From assembly GCF_021917145.1 (NCBI RefSeq), contig NC_061074.1, positions 6,023,837-6,087,836 of the forward strand: 64,000 nucleotides of DNA, read 5' to 3'. This document shows positions 25,736 to 42,635 of the stretch, piece after piece. Positions within the stretch are counted from its first letter, which is position 1. Every line of letters starts with the position of its first letter. This stretch comes from Hypomesus transpacificus. Taxonomy: Eukaryota > Chordata > Actinopteri > Osmeriformes > Osmeridae. Both the position numbers and the translations under genes were made by a program. Under the pieces are notes generated by a model, which saw nothing but the letters and a program-made list of their open reading frames with translations, searched no databases and was not told the origin of the DNA.

Positions 25736-27122
25736 TTAGATCTTCTCAAGTTCTTTTAGCAGCTCTCCAAAACTTGAGACATACCAAGAGCACCTCTCTT
25801 TCACCTGTGGTCTCACCACATTTCCACCAAATCCAATGAAGGCACTCTGAAAAAAACAAGCCATTGTTACATTACCAGTATATATATTTACAGCATATAG
25901 TAATTGAAGCAATTGAGTTACATAATCACACCTACAAATATGCCAGAGTGTAGATACTTACTGCAGGGGGACAGGCCTCCAGGTCTGTAGCACCATCACC
26001 AATCATCACCACGTCTTTGAAGCCGTACTGCTCTTTGAGCATGTTGATCACCCTGCCCTTTCCTCCACTCTCAGCAGTGGGCTGGCTCTCATCAAATCCT
26101 GCATACTCACCTTGGACGGAGGGGGGCAAGTATAGTCATTCATTAGGAAGATGTATCAAGTACATGGATACTAAACTTTGAGAGTGAAAACACAAGCTTA
26201 GGAATGGCTTATGCTTCTTCTCATTTACTATAATTTAAAGTGGGTGTAGGCATTCCACTTAAAGATGAGCTCAACAAATACATTTGCTGAATTGGCTTTT
26301 AGGGTGCCCCTACAATATAGAAAGGACAATGTTTTCCCATCCAACAAAATAGGATGAACCAATGTATTTAAAACACCAACCAAAGTTTCCCGAAGTTGGA
26401 AAGGGGGACCTGGTGACTCACCGTTAAAATAGAACTTGAGCCGGTTGGCGTAGACATGATGAAGGGGAATGCTGAGCTGAGATGCAACATGCTCCACAAT
26501 GCAGCGGAAACCACCGGAGATGAGGAAAACGTTGACATTGCGCTGGTGCAAATTGTCGACAAGCTCCCTGAATAATGAAATGACCTGTCACTTGTCATGT
26601 CATAAACGGTATAAGGGCATGCCCTGATAATGCCCATTTCGTCAGTGATAGATCTTGGTTTGAAAAGGGAAATAAAAAGTTGAAACATTCACACACACAC
26701 TTACTTGATACCTGTGGTCAGTTGTGGGGGGTGGTCTGTTATCAGTTTGTTTACTTGTTCCCTTGAGCATCGAATGATTGAGAGACGATCCATAAGAGCC
26801 TTTTGAAAAGTCACTGATCCACCCATGGCGTTGCGAGTCCTGTAATGCAACAAAGTTATTGATATGCGGTACAATGTTTGCAACTCCTGAAACAAAAACT
26901 GACACTGTTGCGAGTTTACGTTCGACCAATTCAAATCACGTGGATAGCCATCATTCAGTTGACATACAAATCCTATACTCACATTTCTGTTACTGCATCT
27001 CCAACTCCGCAGAATTTAGCAAGTTCATCAATGCCCTCCTCTCTAATAACAGTGCTATCCACGTCGAAACAGACAGCATCTGCTCTCCGGAAGATTTCCT
27101 TTGTCTGTGATAAAGTTGTCAT
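25736..27122 (-). CDS. psph: Phosphoserine phosphatase (PSPH)
   Basis: PSPH is a cytosolic HAD-family phosphatase that hydrolyses O-phosphoserine to L-serine, the last step of the phosphorylated serine pathway. Five coding exons on the minus strand join in frame: 27122-26983, 26839-26705, 26567-26422, 26110-25962, 25846-25736, giving 226 aa (human 225). HAD motif I is DVDST at residues 20-24, with nucleophile D20 and acid/base D22. Motif II is the Ser in ISGGF (S109). The motif III Lys lies in GGKGR (K158), and motif IV is GDGATD at 178-183. The start codon lies four bases after a splice acceptor, so the 5'UTR is on at least one further upstream exon. A donor-like CCA/GTAAGT at about 27,821-27,829 marks a likely non-coding exon. 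All catalytic residues are intact. Confidence 0.96.
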
Positions 27123-27826
27123 TATGCTGAAACAAAATATGCAAGAAAGTGTGAGACAAAAATACAATTTTGCACTTGGTCAATCTGGGTTAAAGTACAT
27201 ATCAAATTGCCACAGTAGTTAGTTAGTAATTCGTTCGGCTCTGGACTGTTAATCGATCAAGAGATGGGAAAATGCAATAACTTAGATCGTACAAGTATTT
27301 TAAATGAATTGAGGAGGTACATACCGTTATATGCAAACGAAGAGCAGCGAATCGACCAATGCAAAAGCAGTATATTGTAACAATGACTATCGTATTCTCT
27401 GTTGACAGTTGACAATATTATCACTGCCTATGAGATTATATGCGTAGTTCAAAATTAATGTGTTAGCCTATAGCTAGGCTACATGTTTTGATCGTTATCC
27501 TGTACATGTTGCGTCACCCTGCTTGTTGGAAGAAAAAAAAAACTGGCAAGCGCTCAAAAAACAAGGCTATGCCAACATGTGTGAGACGCTGCGACTTACT
27601 TTCAACGGTTTAAATCATCAAGTTACAGCATTAATGGCGAATTCTTAAGTGCAACTACTAGGCAATGCTACCTTAAAAATAAACTAACATGTATTTGCAT
27701 CACATGCGAAAATATGCCCGTGCCTTTTCTTCCTGAATGTCACTCTTCTGCATTATGTCAACTAACATTATGGATTATAACGGCACTGCAAGGTTTTAGT
27801 GTGGAGACAAATACATAAATACTTAC

Positions 27827-27960
27827 TGGTAACAAAGCGTTGAGATGGTACTGCTACTGTTAACCAACCCCAAAATGCAATGCATTCAATGGATTCACTG
27901 GTGAGGAAGAGAACAGCTAAATTTCCAAAGAAAGCCGGGTACGTGAGACCGCCCACTGCT
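27827..27960 (-). other. psph: Candidate psph 5' non-coding exon
   Basis: The psph coding start lies directly behind a 3' splice site, so an upstream leader exon must exist. On the minus strand a sequence ending CCA followed by GTAAGTATTT lies at about 27,829/27,826, the best donor I see upstream. The 5' limit is not known; the 27,960 edge is a guess. A second donor-like site (ACG/GTATGT) lies near 27,325 and could belong to an alternative leader exon. Confidence 0.4.
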
Positions 27961-28514
27961 GAGTTTTAAGTGGGGGCCAAAGCAAGGGGTATTGCGTAAC
28001 GTTAAATTAAACGTGTATGGATGTATAAAAAAAACAATATTTTAGTTATCGATATTGTCATCTGAATAAATCAGATCCAATAAATGGTAAAGCACTTTTC
28101 TTGGAACTTAATAAACGCTCTAAGAGGATGCAAGCTCACTCTCTCAAAGCCTACGTTACCATTACTCTTAGTAAGAGTATAACATTCCCATTACTATTAA
28201 TATTTATAGTCTGTATAATAATTTCATTCACGTAAATCAGTTATTAGGACAAACTTGAATTTGAATTCAATTTGAGCCTGCAGGAACGACGAATCAGCGA
28301 GCTAATTACCGACCAGGCCTGTCAATCACAGGTTATGACGCACATGCTGTAATCTACATATAAATAAATGCTGACTTTGGTCTAAAAAATAAATTGTAAA
28401 AGCGGTAGATTTAGGTAAATCTAACCTTTGTGAATGTTGTAAGCGGGTGACTTCGCATATTTATCGACCTGCGATACACTAGCGACGCTTTTCGCAAATC
28501 ATAAAAGCCATCCG

Positions 28515-28581
28515 ATTGGACAATTATTTTACATCGGGGTGGGGCTTTTGAATGTCTCCACGTGAAAAGAGAGTTCCAGAA
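28515..28581 (+). promoter_or_regulatory. cct6a proximal promoter elements
   Basis: Upstream of the cct6a ATG are an inverted CCAAT box (ATTGG, 28,515-28,519), a GC-box-like GGGGTGGGGC (28,536-28,545) and TTCCAGAA (28,574-28,581). The last is two inverted units of the heat-shock element (nTTCnnGAAn). CCT subunit genes are known HSF1 targets, so the last site may be functional. No TATA box is evident. The shared spacer with psph (about 660 bp) suggests a divergent promoter. Confidence 0.5.
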
Positions 28582-28622
28582 TTTGTTAGCATTTTTGAGT
28601 TAGCGTTAAGAGAAACGTCGTC

Positions 28623-31600
28623 ATGTCTGCTATAAAGTCATTAAATCCAAAAGCTGAGGTGGCTCGAGCTCAGGCTGCTCTTGCTGTTAACATAAGTGCT
28701 GCTCGTGGACTTCAAGATGTGTTAAAGAGTAATTTGGGGCCTAAAGGAACAATGAAAATGTGAGTGTTTAGCTTGACGCTAGCTACATGCGTAGCAATGG
28801 CGCGTCAGCTAAGCTAGCCAACTGTAGAGAAGCTGCTAATTGTGCTACCACTAGTTAGCTTGGTCAAAGTTGTTATACAAGTTTCACATCGTTAAATACT
28901 ATCAATCAAAACTGACCTTTCATAAAGAAATATTGAACAATCGATCATAATGCATGTTCAGCTCATACCAAATAGCAAGGTAACGCTAACATTTGCACGA
29001 GAAAGGGAGGGGTTGTGTAGTTAAGTTGATTTGTCGTTGCTAAATGACAACACTACCTGTCCATTTGTGGTTAGTGGGCTAGCTAACCGATCTCGTCTGA
29101 TATACATTTGTTTGTTATATGCCGTACATGCTATGGTTTAAATGACTCAAACTATCCGGCTGTGGGGCTGTAGACTGGAACTTCTGAAACACGGGTGGCG
29201 GAGAATGTAGTCATTCTCAAAATCTTGGCCAAAATCTGATATTATAAACTAATCGTTATACTAATTCGTATCATTTGCAGGCTTGTATCTGGGGCTGGTG
29301 ACATAAAGCTGACCAAAGATGGAAATGTTTTGCTGCATGAAATGGTATGTCGGTATCTGGTTTGTTTTCATTTTGACCGTGAACCATAAATGCTCCATTG
29401 CACACAAGCTTTTTTCTTTAGACTGTTACTGTTTACTCTACTGCAGTTAACTCTACAAGAGAGAGCATGTATTCTATTTCACATGTTTTGCATTTTATGA
29501 TGTATTAATACTGCTGTGATTTTAGTACCTGTTCAGAGTTTGATGCCTTTTTTTCCTGTGTATCTAGCAAATTCAGCATCCGACGGCATCTCTGATTGCT
29601 AAAGTGGCCACAGCACAGGATGATATCACTGGAGATGGAACAACATCCAACGTACTCATCATAGGAGAGCTCCTGAAACAAGCTGACCTGTATGTATCAG
29701 AGGTAAGACATCCTAAGTTTTTGGTCAAACTTGATGGGTTTTAAGCTTACGGCAGGCTCATAAACTCTTTAAAATTAGGGTTAAGATTTGTTCTAGTCAG
29801 AGCATTAGCAACATGGTTCATTTGTGTGTGTTTCTCACAGGGTCTTCATCCACGGATAATAGTAGAAGGCTTCGAGGCGGCCAAAGAGAAAGCCCTAGAG
29901 GTCTTAGAGCAGGTGAAGGTGACTAAAGAGATGGACAGAGAGACCCTCATCCATGTTGCCCGAACCTCCCTCAGAACCAAGGTTCACACTGAACTGGCGG
30001 ATCTGCTGACGGAAGTAAGTGATTATGGATATGTGGCTATCACTGACCATTTTTCCTGCAGTCCATATTAAAATAATGGTATCATGTGGGTGTTTTACAA
30101 AACACCCAAAAGATACATTTGGGTGATACATGTTTACAAGCAACAAATTAAGTGACTGACTGTCTACAGGCTGTTGTTGATGCTGTGCTCACCATCCATA
30201 AACCCAATGAGCCCATCGACCTCTACATGGTGGAGATCATGGAGATGAGACACAAGACAGACAGCGACACAGTGTGAGTGCTCACCCTCTCACACCAATC
30301 GCTTTACATGGATGCAGAGACTTGTGTGCGTCACAACACGCTTTGTGCATCTTTGCCGAGGTGTAACAGTTTTTTTTGTGCTGTTATAGGCTGATCCGAG
30401 GCTTGGTGTTGGACCATGGTGCCCGTCATCCCGACATGAAGAAGAGAGTTGAGGACGCATATGTGCTCACTTGCAATGCGTCTTTGGAGTATGAGAAAAC
30501 GTAGGTAAACAGTATATAGGCTAGCATGAATACAAGCAATGGAGCCTAGATGTTGAGCCTTCTTTTGTAACTTCATTTCAGAGAAGTCAACTCTGGCTTT
30601 TTCTATAAGAGCGCTGATGAGCGCGAGAAGCTGGTCTCCGCAGAGAGGAAGTTCATCGAGGATCGTGTCAAGAAAATTATTGAGCTGAAGAATGCAGTGT
30701 GTGCTGATGGGTCCAAAGGCTTTGTGGTCATCAACCAGAAGGTATGAATATGTCTATATGGATTTGTGTCTAACGTAAAGTTAAATATTATGTATATAAG
30801 AGATGCAGAAATCAAAGTGCAGGGGTCAGTGATGGTGTAGGAATGCATGGTCTGTATCTCTGCTATGTAACAGAAGGACCGTGTTTATTGTGATTAATTC
30901 TGTTGTTTCCCCCCGTCCTGACAGGGCATCGATCCCCATTCCCTGGATGCGCTGGCCAAAGAAGGAATTGTTGCTCTGCGTAGAGCAAAGAGAAGGAACA
31001 TGGAGAGGTGACTGTATTTTGTGAATTGATTTCTAAATAGTATTCAACCATAATAAATAAATGCATGGCCGAATTCTGTGTCACTCTGTCAGTAGTGAAC
31101 CCAGTCAGACACCATGCTAAAGCAACCTTTCACACTTCAACTTGATTAATGGAAAACTTCTGAACTGCGTCTTGTCTATGAAATGTGAGGGTGAATATAA
31201 CAACGTTCAACAGTCGTGTGTGTGTGTGTCGTTTGCATCTGTTGTACATACACTCATGCCCTTCTCTACTCCTAGACTCACCCTAGCCTGTGGAGGGATG
31301 GCCATGAACTCTGTGGATGACCTTACACCAGACTGCCTGGGCCACGCCGGTCTGGTTTATGAACATACCCTGGTATGTTTGCAAGCTCTACGTGTACATT
31401 ACCTTATCAACCAGTTCGGATCCATATAGTGTTTTACCTGTACACTAATCGTAGCCTGTTTTTGAATCACCTAAAAGTTATATAGATTGCATGTGTAGGC
31501 TGGTGGTGATACTATGAAAATACACACTTGACACATTGTAGGGTTATTTATTATTTTCTGCTCTAGGGCGAGGAGAAGTTCACATTCATTGAGAAGTGTG

Positions 31601-33118
31601 GGAACCCTCGCTCAGTGACCCTGCTAGTGAAGGGACCCAACAAACACACCCTCACCCAGATCAAAGACGCTGTGCGTGACGGGCTGAGGGCGGTTAAGAA
31701 TGCCATTGAAGACGGTTAGTATGCTGGAAAAAACAACTTCCTTTGACACTGAATAGTCTCTGTAAAACTATTCTCTGAATTGAATGCTTTGATTGAAAGT
31801 TGGGTGTGGTTTCTGAATTATACTATTTAGTAGGCAGACAATGCTAAAGAAACCATTCCCTTATAATCTATGATAAGTGCTGGACCATGTCAAATAGTTG
31901 CGAGCCTTAGATTTTTGATCACAAGATGTCAATGTGTATTTGTCCTGACTTCACTACTTGCCACCTATGTATACATAAATATCCCTCTCACCTGACCAGT
32001 TGTTACGAACCAGCCAAGGCCACATTCCTCAGTGATTAACTTTTAGGCTTTAATGTTTGATCAAAGCTCCCCTTATGCCTTATTGGTCTAATTAGACACC
32101 CCCTTGTCCACTGACCGTTTTGAAACGTCACATTTTGAGATTACACATTTCAAACCAGTTAGGAGCTTGCTGTCCTGATAATGAGCTGGCTGATTGTGTT
32201 GTGCAGGTTGTGTAGTGGCAGGGGCAGGGGCGTTTGAGGTTGCGGTGGCAGATGCTCTGGTGAAACACAAGTCCTCCGTGAAAGGCAGGGCTCAGCTGGG
32301 GGTACAGGCTTTCGCTGATGCCCTTCTCATCATCCCCAAGGTACCTGTCAGTCTGTTACCACTGCTGTCCTTTTATGAAAGAGCTGAGTCAATTGCCAGT
32401 GTGTCAAATGTGTGTTACGTGCAGTGTTTCTATTGTATTTTACTAAAGTACTTATGAGGTTGCAGTAAAGCACAACAGTAACTCATGCAGTAGGGTTTGG
32501 TACAATTTAATCCAGTGTTGTCTTTTTTGTTTTGCTTATTGTGTTTTGGTATACCATTTGACCTCTGTTCTCTGTGTAGGTCTTGGCCCAGAACTCTGGC
32601 TACGATGCTCAGGAGACTCTGGTCAAACTCCAGACTGAGTACAAAGAGAGCAGCCAGCATGTAGGAGTGGACCTGAGCTCTGGTATGACCCTCAGTGTTT
32701 GAATAGCAGTTGAATGTCTGACATTACATTCATTTTAAAGGACCGGCGAATTTGTAGCTGTTGCATTGTGTATAATATCTGTTTAAGGGTTAGTGATTTT
32801 TAAGATACACATTTCCTAAGGACATTTCAAATGATCATCATTTCTCCCATTTATTGTGTTCTGCAGGAGAACCAATCCATGCTGCCGAGGCAGGCATATG
32901 GGACAACTACAGTGTTAAGAAACAGCTTCTTCACTCATGGTAACACTACCCAGCTATTCAAAAGAAGGCACAGTTCTGTTGCCTTTTTATCATAATTCAC
33001 TTAGCCTTTTCAATTCACTTTCTAATGTATTGCTTCTATCAACAGCACGGTAATAGCGAGCAACATTCTTCTCGTGGATGAGATCATGAGAGCTGGCATG
33101 TCATCCCTAAAGGGCTAA
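28623..33118 (+). CDS. cct6a: T-complex protein 1 subunit zeta (CCT6A)
   Basis: This is one of the eight subunits of the cytosolic TRiC/CCT chaperonin ring, which folds actin, tubulin and other proteins with ATP. Fourteen exons join in frame: 28623-28759, 29281-29344, 29568-29702, 29841-30014, 30170-30273, 30390-30500, 30582-30741, 30925-31007, 31276-31372, 31567-31714, 32207-32340, 32580-32682, 32867-32939, 33046-33118. The product is 531 aa, identical in length to human. Group II chaperonin signatures are present: [20 protein letters not shown] at 37-56, DGN at 59-61, and the ATP-binding GDGTT at 89-93 (D90). The apical domain is covered by exons 5-9, [12 protein letters not shown] lies in exon 11, and the C-terminal equatorial part ends [16 protein letters not shown]. 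Where human has GCVVPGAG this gene has Ala for Pro. It is divergent from psph and convergent with phkg1. Confidence 0.97.
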
Positions 33119-33372
33119 AGTCAAAACCAAAATGAGCAACAGGACTTCAGCACTTGGTATATTGGTTAATTGAGGAGCCAGTGAAGTGTGTATGCTGAAC
33201 TCCGTCTCGGAGGTTAGACATCCTACATAGCGAGAGACACGGGCAGGCCTCTTATGTGCATGTATTCATGTTTTATAATTCAGTATGTCTTGCCATGTCA
33301 ATGTTTCCATGAAGCCTCAATGAATTTGTGTTTAATTGTAGATCATACCAAGAATGTTACCTCACTCTTTGG

Positions 33373-33378
33373 AATAAA
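33373..33378 (+). terminator. cct6a poly(A) signal
   Basis: A canonical AATAAA lies 255 nt after the cct6a stop codon, with a T-rich stretch shortly after it. Confidence 0.65.
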
Positions 33379-33491
33379 TGGCTTGCATGGCTCTGAGATA
33401 TATTTTTGCATTTAGATAGTTATCTTTTCCCTCATAGAATTGTCTCCTTTTTACAAAATCCATGATTAGAAAACACCATTTCAACATTAAG

Positions 33492-33497
33492 TTTATT
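33492..33497 (-). terminator. phkg1 poly(A) signal candidate
   Basis: The minus strand reads AATAAA here, about 1.03 kb past the phkg1 stop. It is about 115 bp from the cct6a signal on the other strand, so the two transcripts would end nearly back to back. Confidence 0.4.
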
Positions 33498-34525
33498 TTT
33501 AAATAAATACTTAGCATACATTTGAAAGTTCAACCAACACTTGGTACCCAAGGTTGGTTGAAAGTATCCCTTCAAACTTATCTGTAAACAAATACAGTAC
33601 AGCCTACATAAGGCAAAAATAAGAATGCACCTATTTTGTACATGCTGTTTCAAGTATGAAGGTTCATTGCACTGCCTTGAACTGGGAGAGGGAAACACTT
33701 AGTGGCGCTAAGAAGCGTTACAAGCTTTTCAAGCAAACCGATGCATTGCATTATCTAGTAACAGTAGTACCTTTTTGAAGTTAGTTTTAGATGACAAGAT
33801 GTGCTTACAGTTACTTGATTAAAGACATGCTTTGATACTACTGTCTTCCTTGATTCCCTATCTAGCATGCATACATTACTCTGTATGCCACACATGTATT
33901 TTATTTTGCAATGGCACATTACCTTACATTACACTCTTGTTATTCTGAACAGGCCATTTGTTTTCACTGCAGCTGAATTAATCTATTAAGAATATGATTC
34001 CTTACATTTGGCTGCTAAAGACTACCCACAACCTCTTATTCAATCCAACTCCTTTCAGGAGAAAGGAAACAAACAAATGGATAATAATGCAAACAAAAGT
34101 GCTATACTGTAGTACCCTTCAGCGCAATCCTAATTTAACATACAATACCATGCTATTACTTTAGTCGTCACTCGGGGATCTGCTTGAGTGAAATAAGGAC
34201 CTCCAAAATGAAATTGACCCAAGGCTCAGACCTATGTTGAGTTCCCCAACATTCTAACAACCTCACTACAGCATCCACTGAGTCAATTCATAACTATTCT
34301 CCTGAAGTGGCAATTCAAGTTATGTGCACTCATACACACACACATCTGAAAATGAATGCAAGAATATTCTAGAGGTTGCCACCTCATATTTTCCCTGTCT
34401 TTCAGTTTCTTCCCAGTGTAGAACATAAGTACACACTTAGACAAGAGGATTAAAGGGACAGGCAGCATTCAGCAACAGGCCCTCCTGCCCTTCTACAATC
34501 AGGCGGTGGGGAAACTGCAGCAGCA

Positions 34526-40257
<5,732 letters not shown>

Positions 40258-41069
40258 GTTGGGTTGGCAAGGTATCCAAGGCTACAATATAGGTGCGTTG
40301 CTGACAGGCTACAATACAACAAATAGGGTAAATGGGACAACTGCATTTATACTAAATAACTATACCCTTGTTTATACCATGGTCTGGGTGAATACTCGAT
40401 TCTGATTGGCTGCAGAGGTAGGCTACTGTACACAAGCAACCATCATTGAATTGCATCATAGCTGTGATTTATAGGCCATTAATTGCAGAAGCAACCACAA
40501 GAATCAAGGCAGGGCTGGGGGACAAAGAGTAGGCCTAACCAGCCCTGGCCCCCAAAAAGTTGACTGAATATTAGACTAGTCTATCGTTAATTTTATAATG
40601 ACTAAATGCTACATCATTTATGTCTCGGCTTGGCAGAAGGCTTGTTTTTTGGGCAAATGAGGATTGCAACTAGTTGTTAAATGCGAATAAAAGGTTGGGG
40701 CTCATTTACAAACCCGCGAACTCGAATTAATCACGTGGCCAAGACGTGCAGGTTAAATACAAAATTGCCATGTTACTTTGTGGCGACAAAAAATCCAGCA
40801 TTCACATTACCGGTTGTCACGACCTGACTGATGAGTTAGCCTATGCGTAATATAAATGTGCACGGGGCAAATTAGATAGTTGGATTTAGAATGTGTGTAA
40901 ACTACGGCCATGTTGAACTGGTGTGTTAATCTCAGTCTATGGTTAAACCATTCTCTGGTTAAACTCAATAAAATGCACAATGACAGATGCTCCGCCCCTT
41001 GCTGTTTAGTGCCAAGGCTGTCGACAGACTGCCTTGGAAATCATATGAAATGCTAGACCATAGACAGAC

Positions 41070-41142
41070 TATATATATATACATATACTATATATATATA
41101 TATATATATATAGTATATGTATATATACTATATATATATACT
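41070..41142. repeat. Palindromic TA-rich microsatellite
   Basis: A (TA)n tract of about 70 bp has symmetric interruptions: the left half contains TATACATATACTATA and the right half contains TATAGTATATGTATA, so the whole tract is a near-perfect inverted repeat able to extrude a cruciform. Confidence 0.75.
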
Positions 41143-42237
41143 CGAACATTGTACAATTGTTTGGAATCCCACAGTAATGTACGTAATGCATTTGATTCTC
41201 GTTGTATAGAAAAATGGAAGACTAACATCGGTTTCTATGAACATAGTGCCCTAAAATGCCACATTTTGACATAGGCCGACATCGTGTTGTTGGCCATTAT
41301 CATGACCTTTTACAGTGCTGGCATGCAAGTGCAAATAGCCCACAAGAAATTATATATTCTTCCTACTCACGGAATAAATGCGTGGTTAATCCATTTAATG
41401 ACGGCAATTCATTCCTATTCACACAATAAATATTGGCCTATTGCGCCATACAAATGAGATAACAAGTTTCTTAGCATGCGATGTAAGTCCAGTCTGTCTT
41501 CGTGTGGACCCCTTTGAAAAAGGGTGAACGCTAATGTCAGATGCCAAAAATAAATCGTTGGTTGAAAGCTGCTCGTGTAGGCTACACATATCATCTTATT
41601 CATGACATCACATGCAGTACATTGCTGACAACCACTTCTGTATCAATAAACGAATCCCTATAGTTTACGGTTTTAGCCTCCGTTTCATATTTTGGTGAAA
41701 GGTTTGTTCATCTATATGCTAGGCTACTATTACCACATTGTCTTTAGAAATCTTACACAACAGCCTGGCATAGTATGTAGATTATAGATTATGAATCAAG
41801 TTTCCAAGTAAGACATTTTCAAATGTTATAATGATACAAAATACAAGTGATATCAGTTGGATGTGTCTCCAGAATGAATCATGATTCATAGTAATTACTT
41901 ACATGTTTATTATCACAGATATAAGTATTTTCCTTCTAATGTTTTTGGGTCAGGAACTTTATTCTACTTGCTGCAAATGTATAGTATCCTTCAGGGCATG
42001 TGGTCAGATGAAAGCAAAACAGCTTTAAGGGAAAAATATTTGGTTACATGTTTGCAATAGGTGAAATACATGACAATACTATATCAACCTGTTTTGGATT
42101 TGCATACACTATGCAAGACTTGATGTAGTACTGCAGTATGGACATACAGTGCAATACAGTAGGCAGCAGGGCTGAGAAAAATAACACCTGATAAAAACAA
42201 CTCCACACTTGGTCCAATGGACTCAAGGCCCAGGTGC

Positions 42238-42243
42238 TTTATT
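42238..42243 (-). terminator. chchd2 poly(A) signal candidate
   Basis: The minus strand reads AATAAA here, about 390 nt past the chchd2 stop codon. Confidence 0.45.
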
Positions 42244-42635
42244 ATAACCTGCTTACTTGTTAAAAGCAAATTGTGATGTTAAAACCATAATTCACATAAT
42301 TCAGGAACGTGTAGAGGTCATTTGAGTACATTGTGATGGTAAAAAGTATTCAAGAACTGCCTTCATCACAAGCCAAAGCACTGACGCCTATGAAATACTG
42401 AACATTTGGAACAAGGAACGTCATCTTAACACATGCCTCAAACCAAAAATAAACATTATACACAATACCACCTTTACAAGTCTGACAGACTGCTTTATTA
42501 TGTAAGATTGATGATTAATAAGCCTTTGATTAAATACCATATTAAGTCTATTGAGCTTTTGAAAATGTCACCATCTGTACATACACATGTTCATGTGCAT
42601 TCAGCAGTGTCAAGGATCATCACACTCATGAGAAT

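Larger units (their letters stand above)
33119..34525. other. Convergent 3'UTRs of cct6a and phkg1
   Basis: This stretch lies between two stop codons facing each other. A plus AATAAA at 33,373-33,378 fits cct6a (3'UTR about 280 nt). A minus AATAAA at 33,497-33,492 would fit phkg1 with a 3'UTR of about 1 kb. In the human block SUMF2 lies between these genes; I looked for formylglycine-generating-enzyme-like exons here on both strands and saw none, and the space is too small for a multi-exon gene. Confidence 0.6.
40258..42635. other. Intergenic phkg1-chchd2; promoter and 3'UTR
   Basis: The left part must contain the phkg1 leader and promoter (transcribed leftward). The right end holds the chchd2 3'UTR with a minus-strand AATAAA at 42,243-42,238. 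No other gene is supported; open frames are short. It contains a palindromic TA tract, described separately. Confidence 0.55.

Noticed and set aside
28760-29280. Possible intronic snoRNA in cct6a
   Set aside because: Human CCT6A hosts an H/ACA snoRNA, so I looked in the larger introns, but I could not identify paired hairpins with H and ACA boxes by eye. A covariance-model search would decide.
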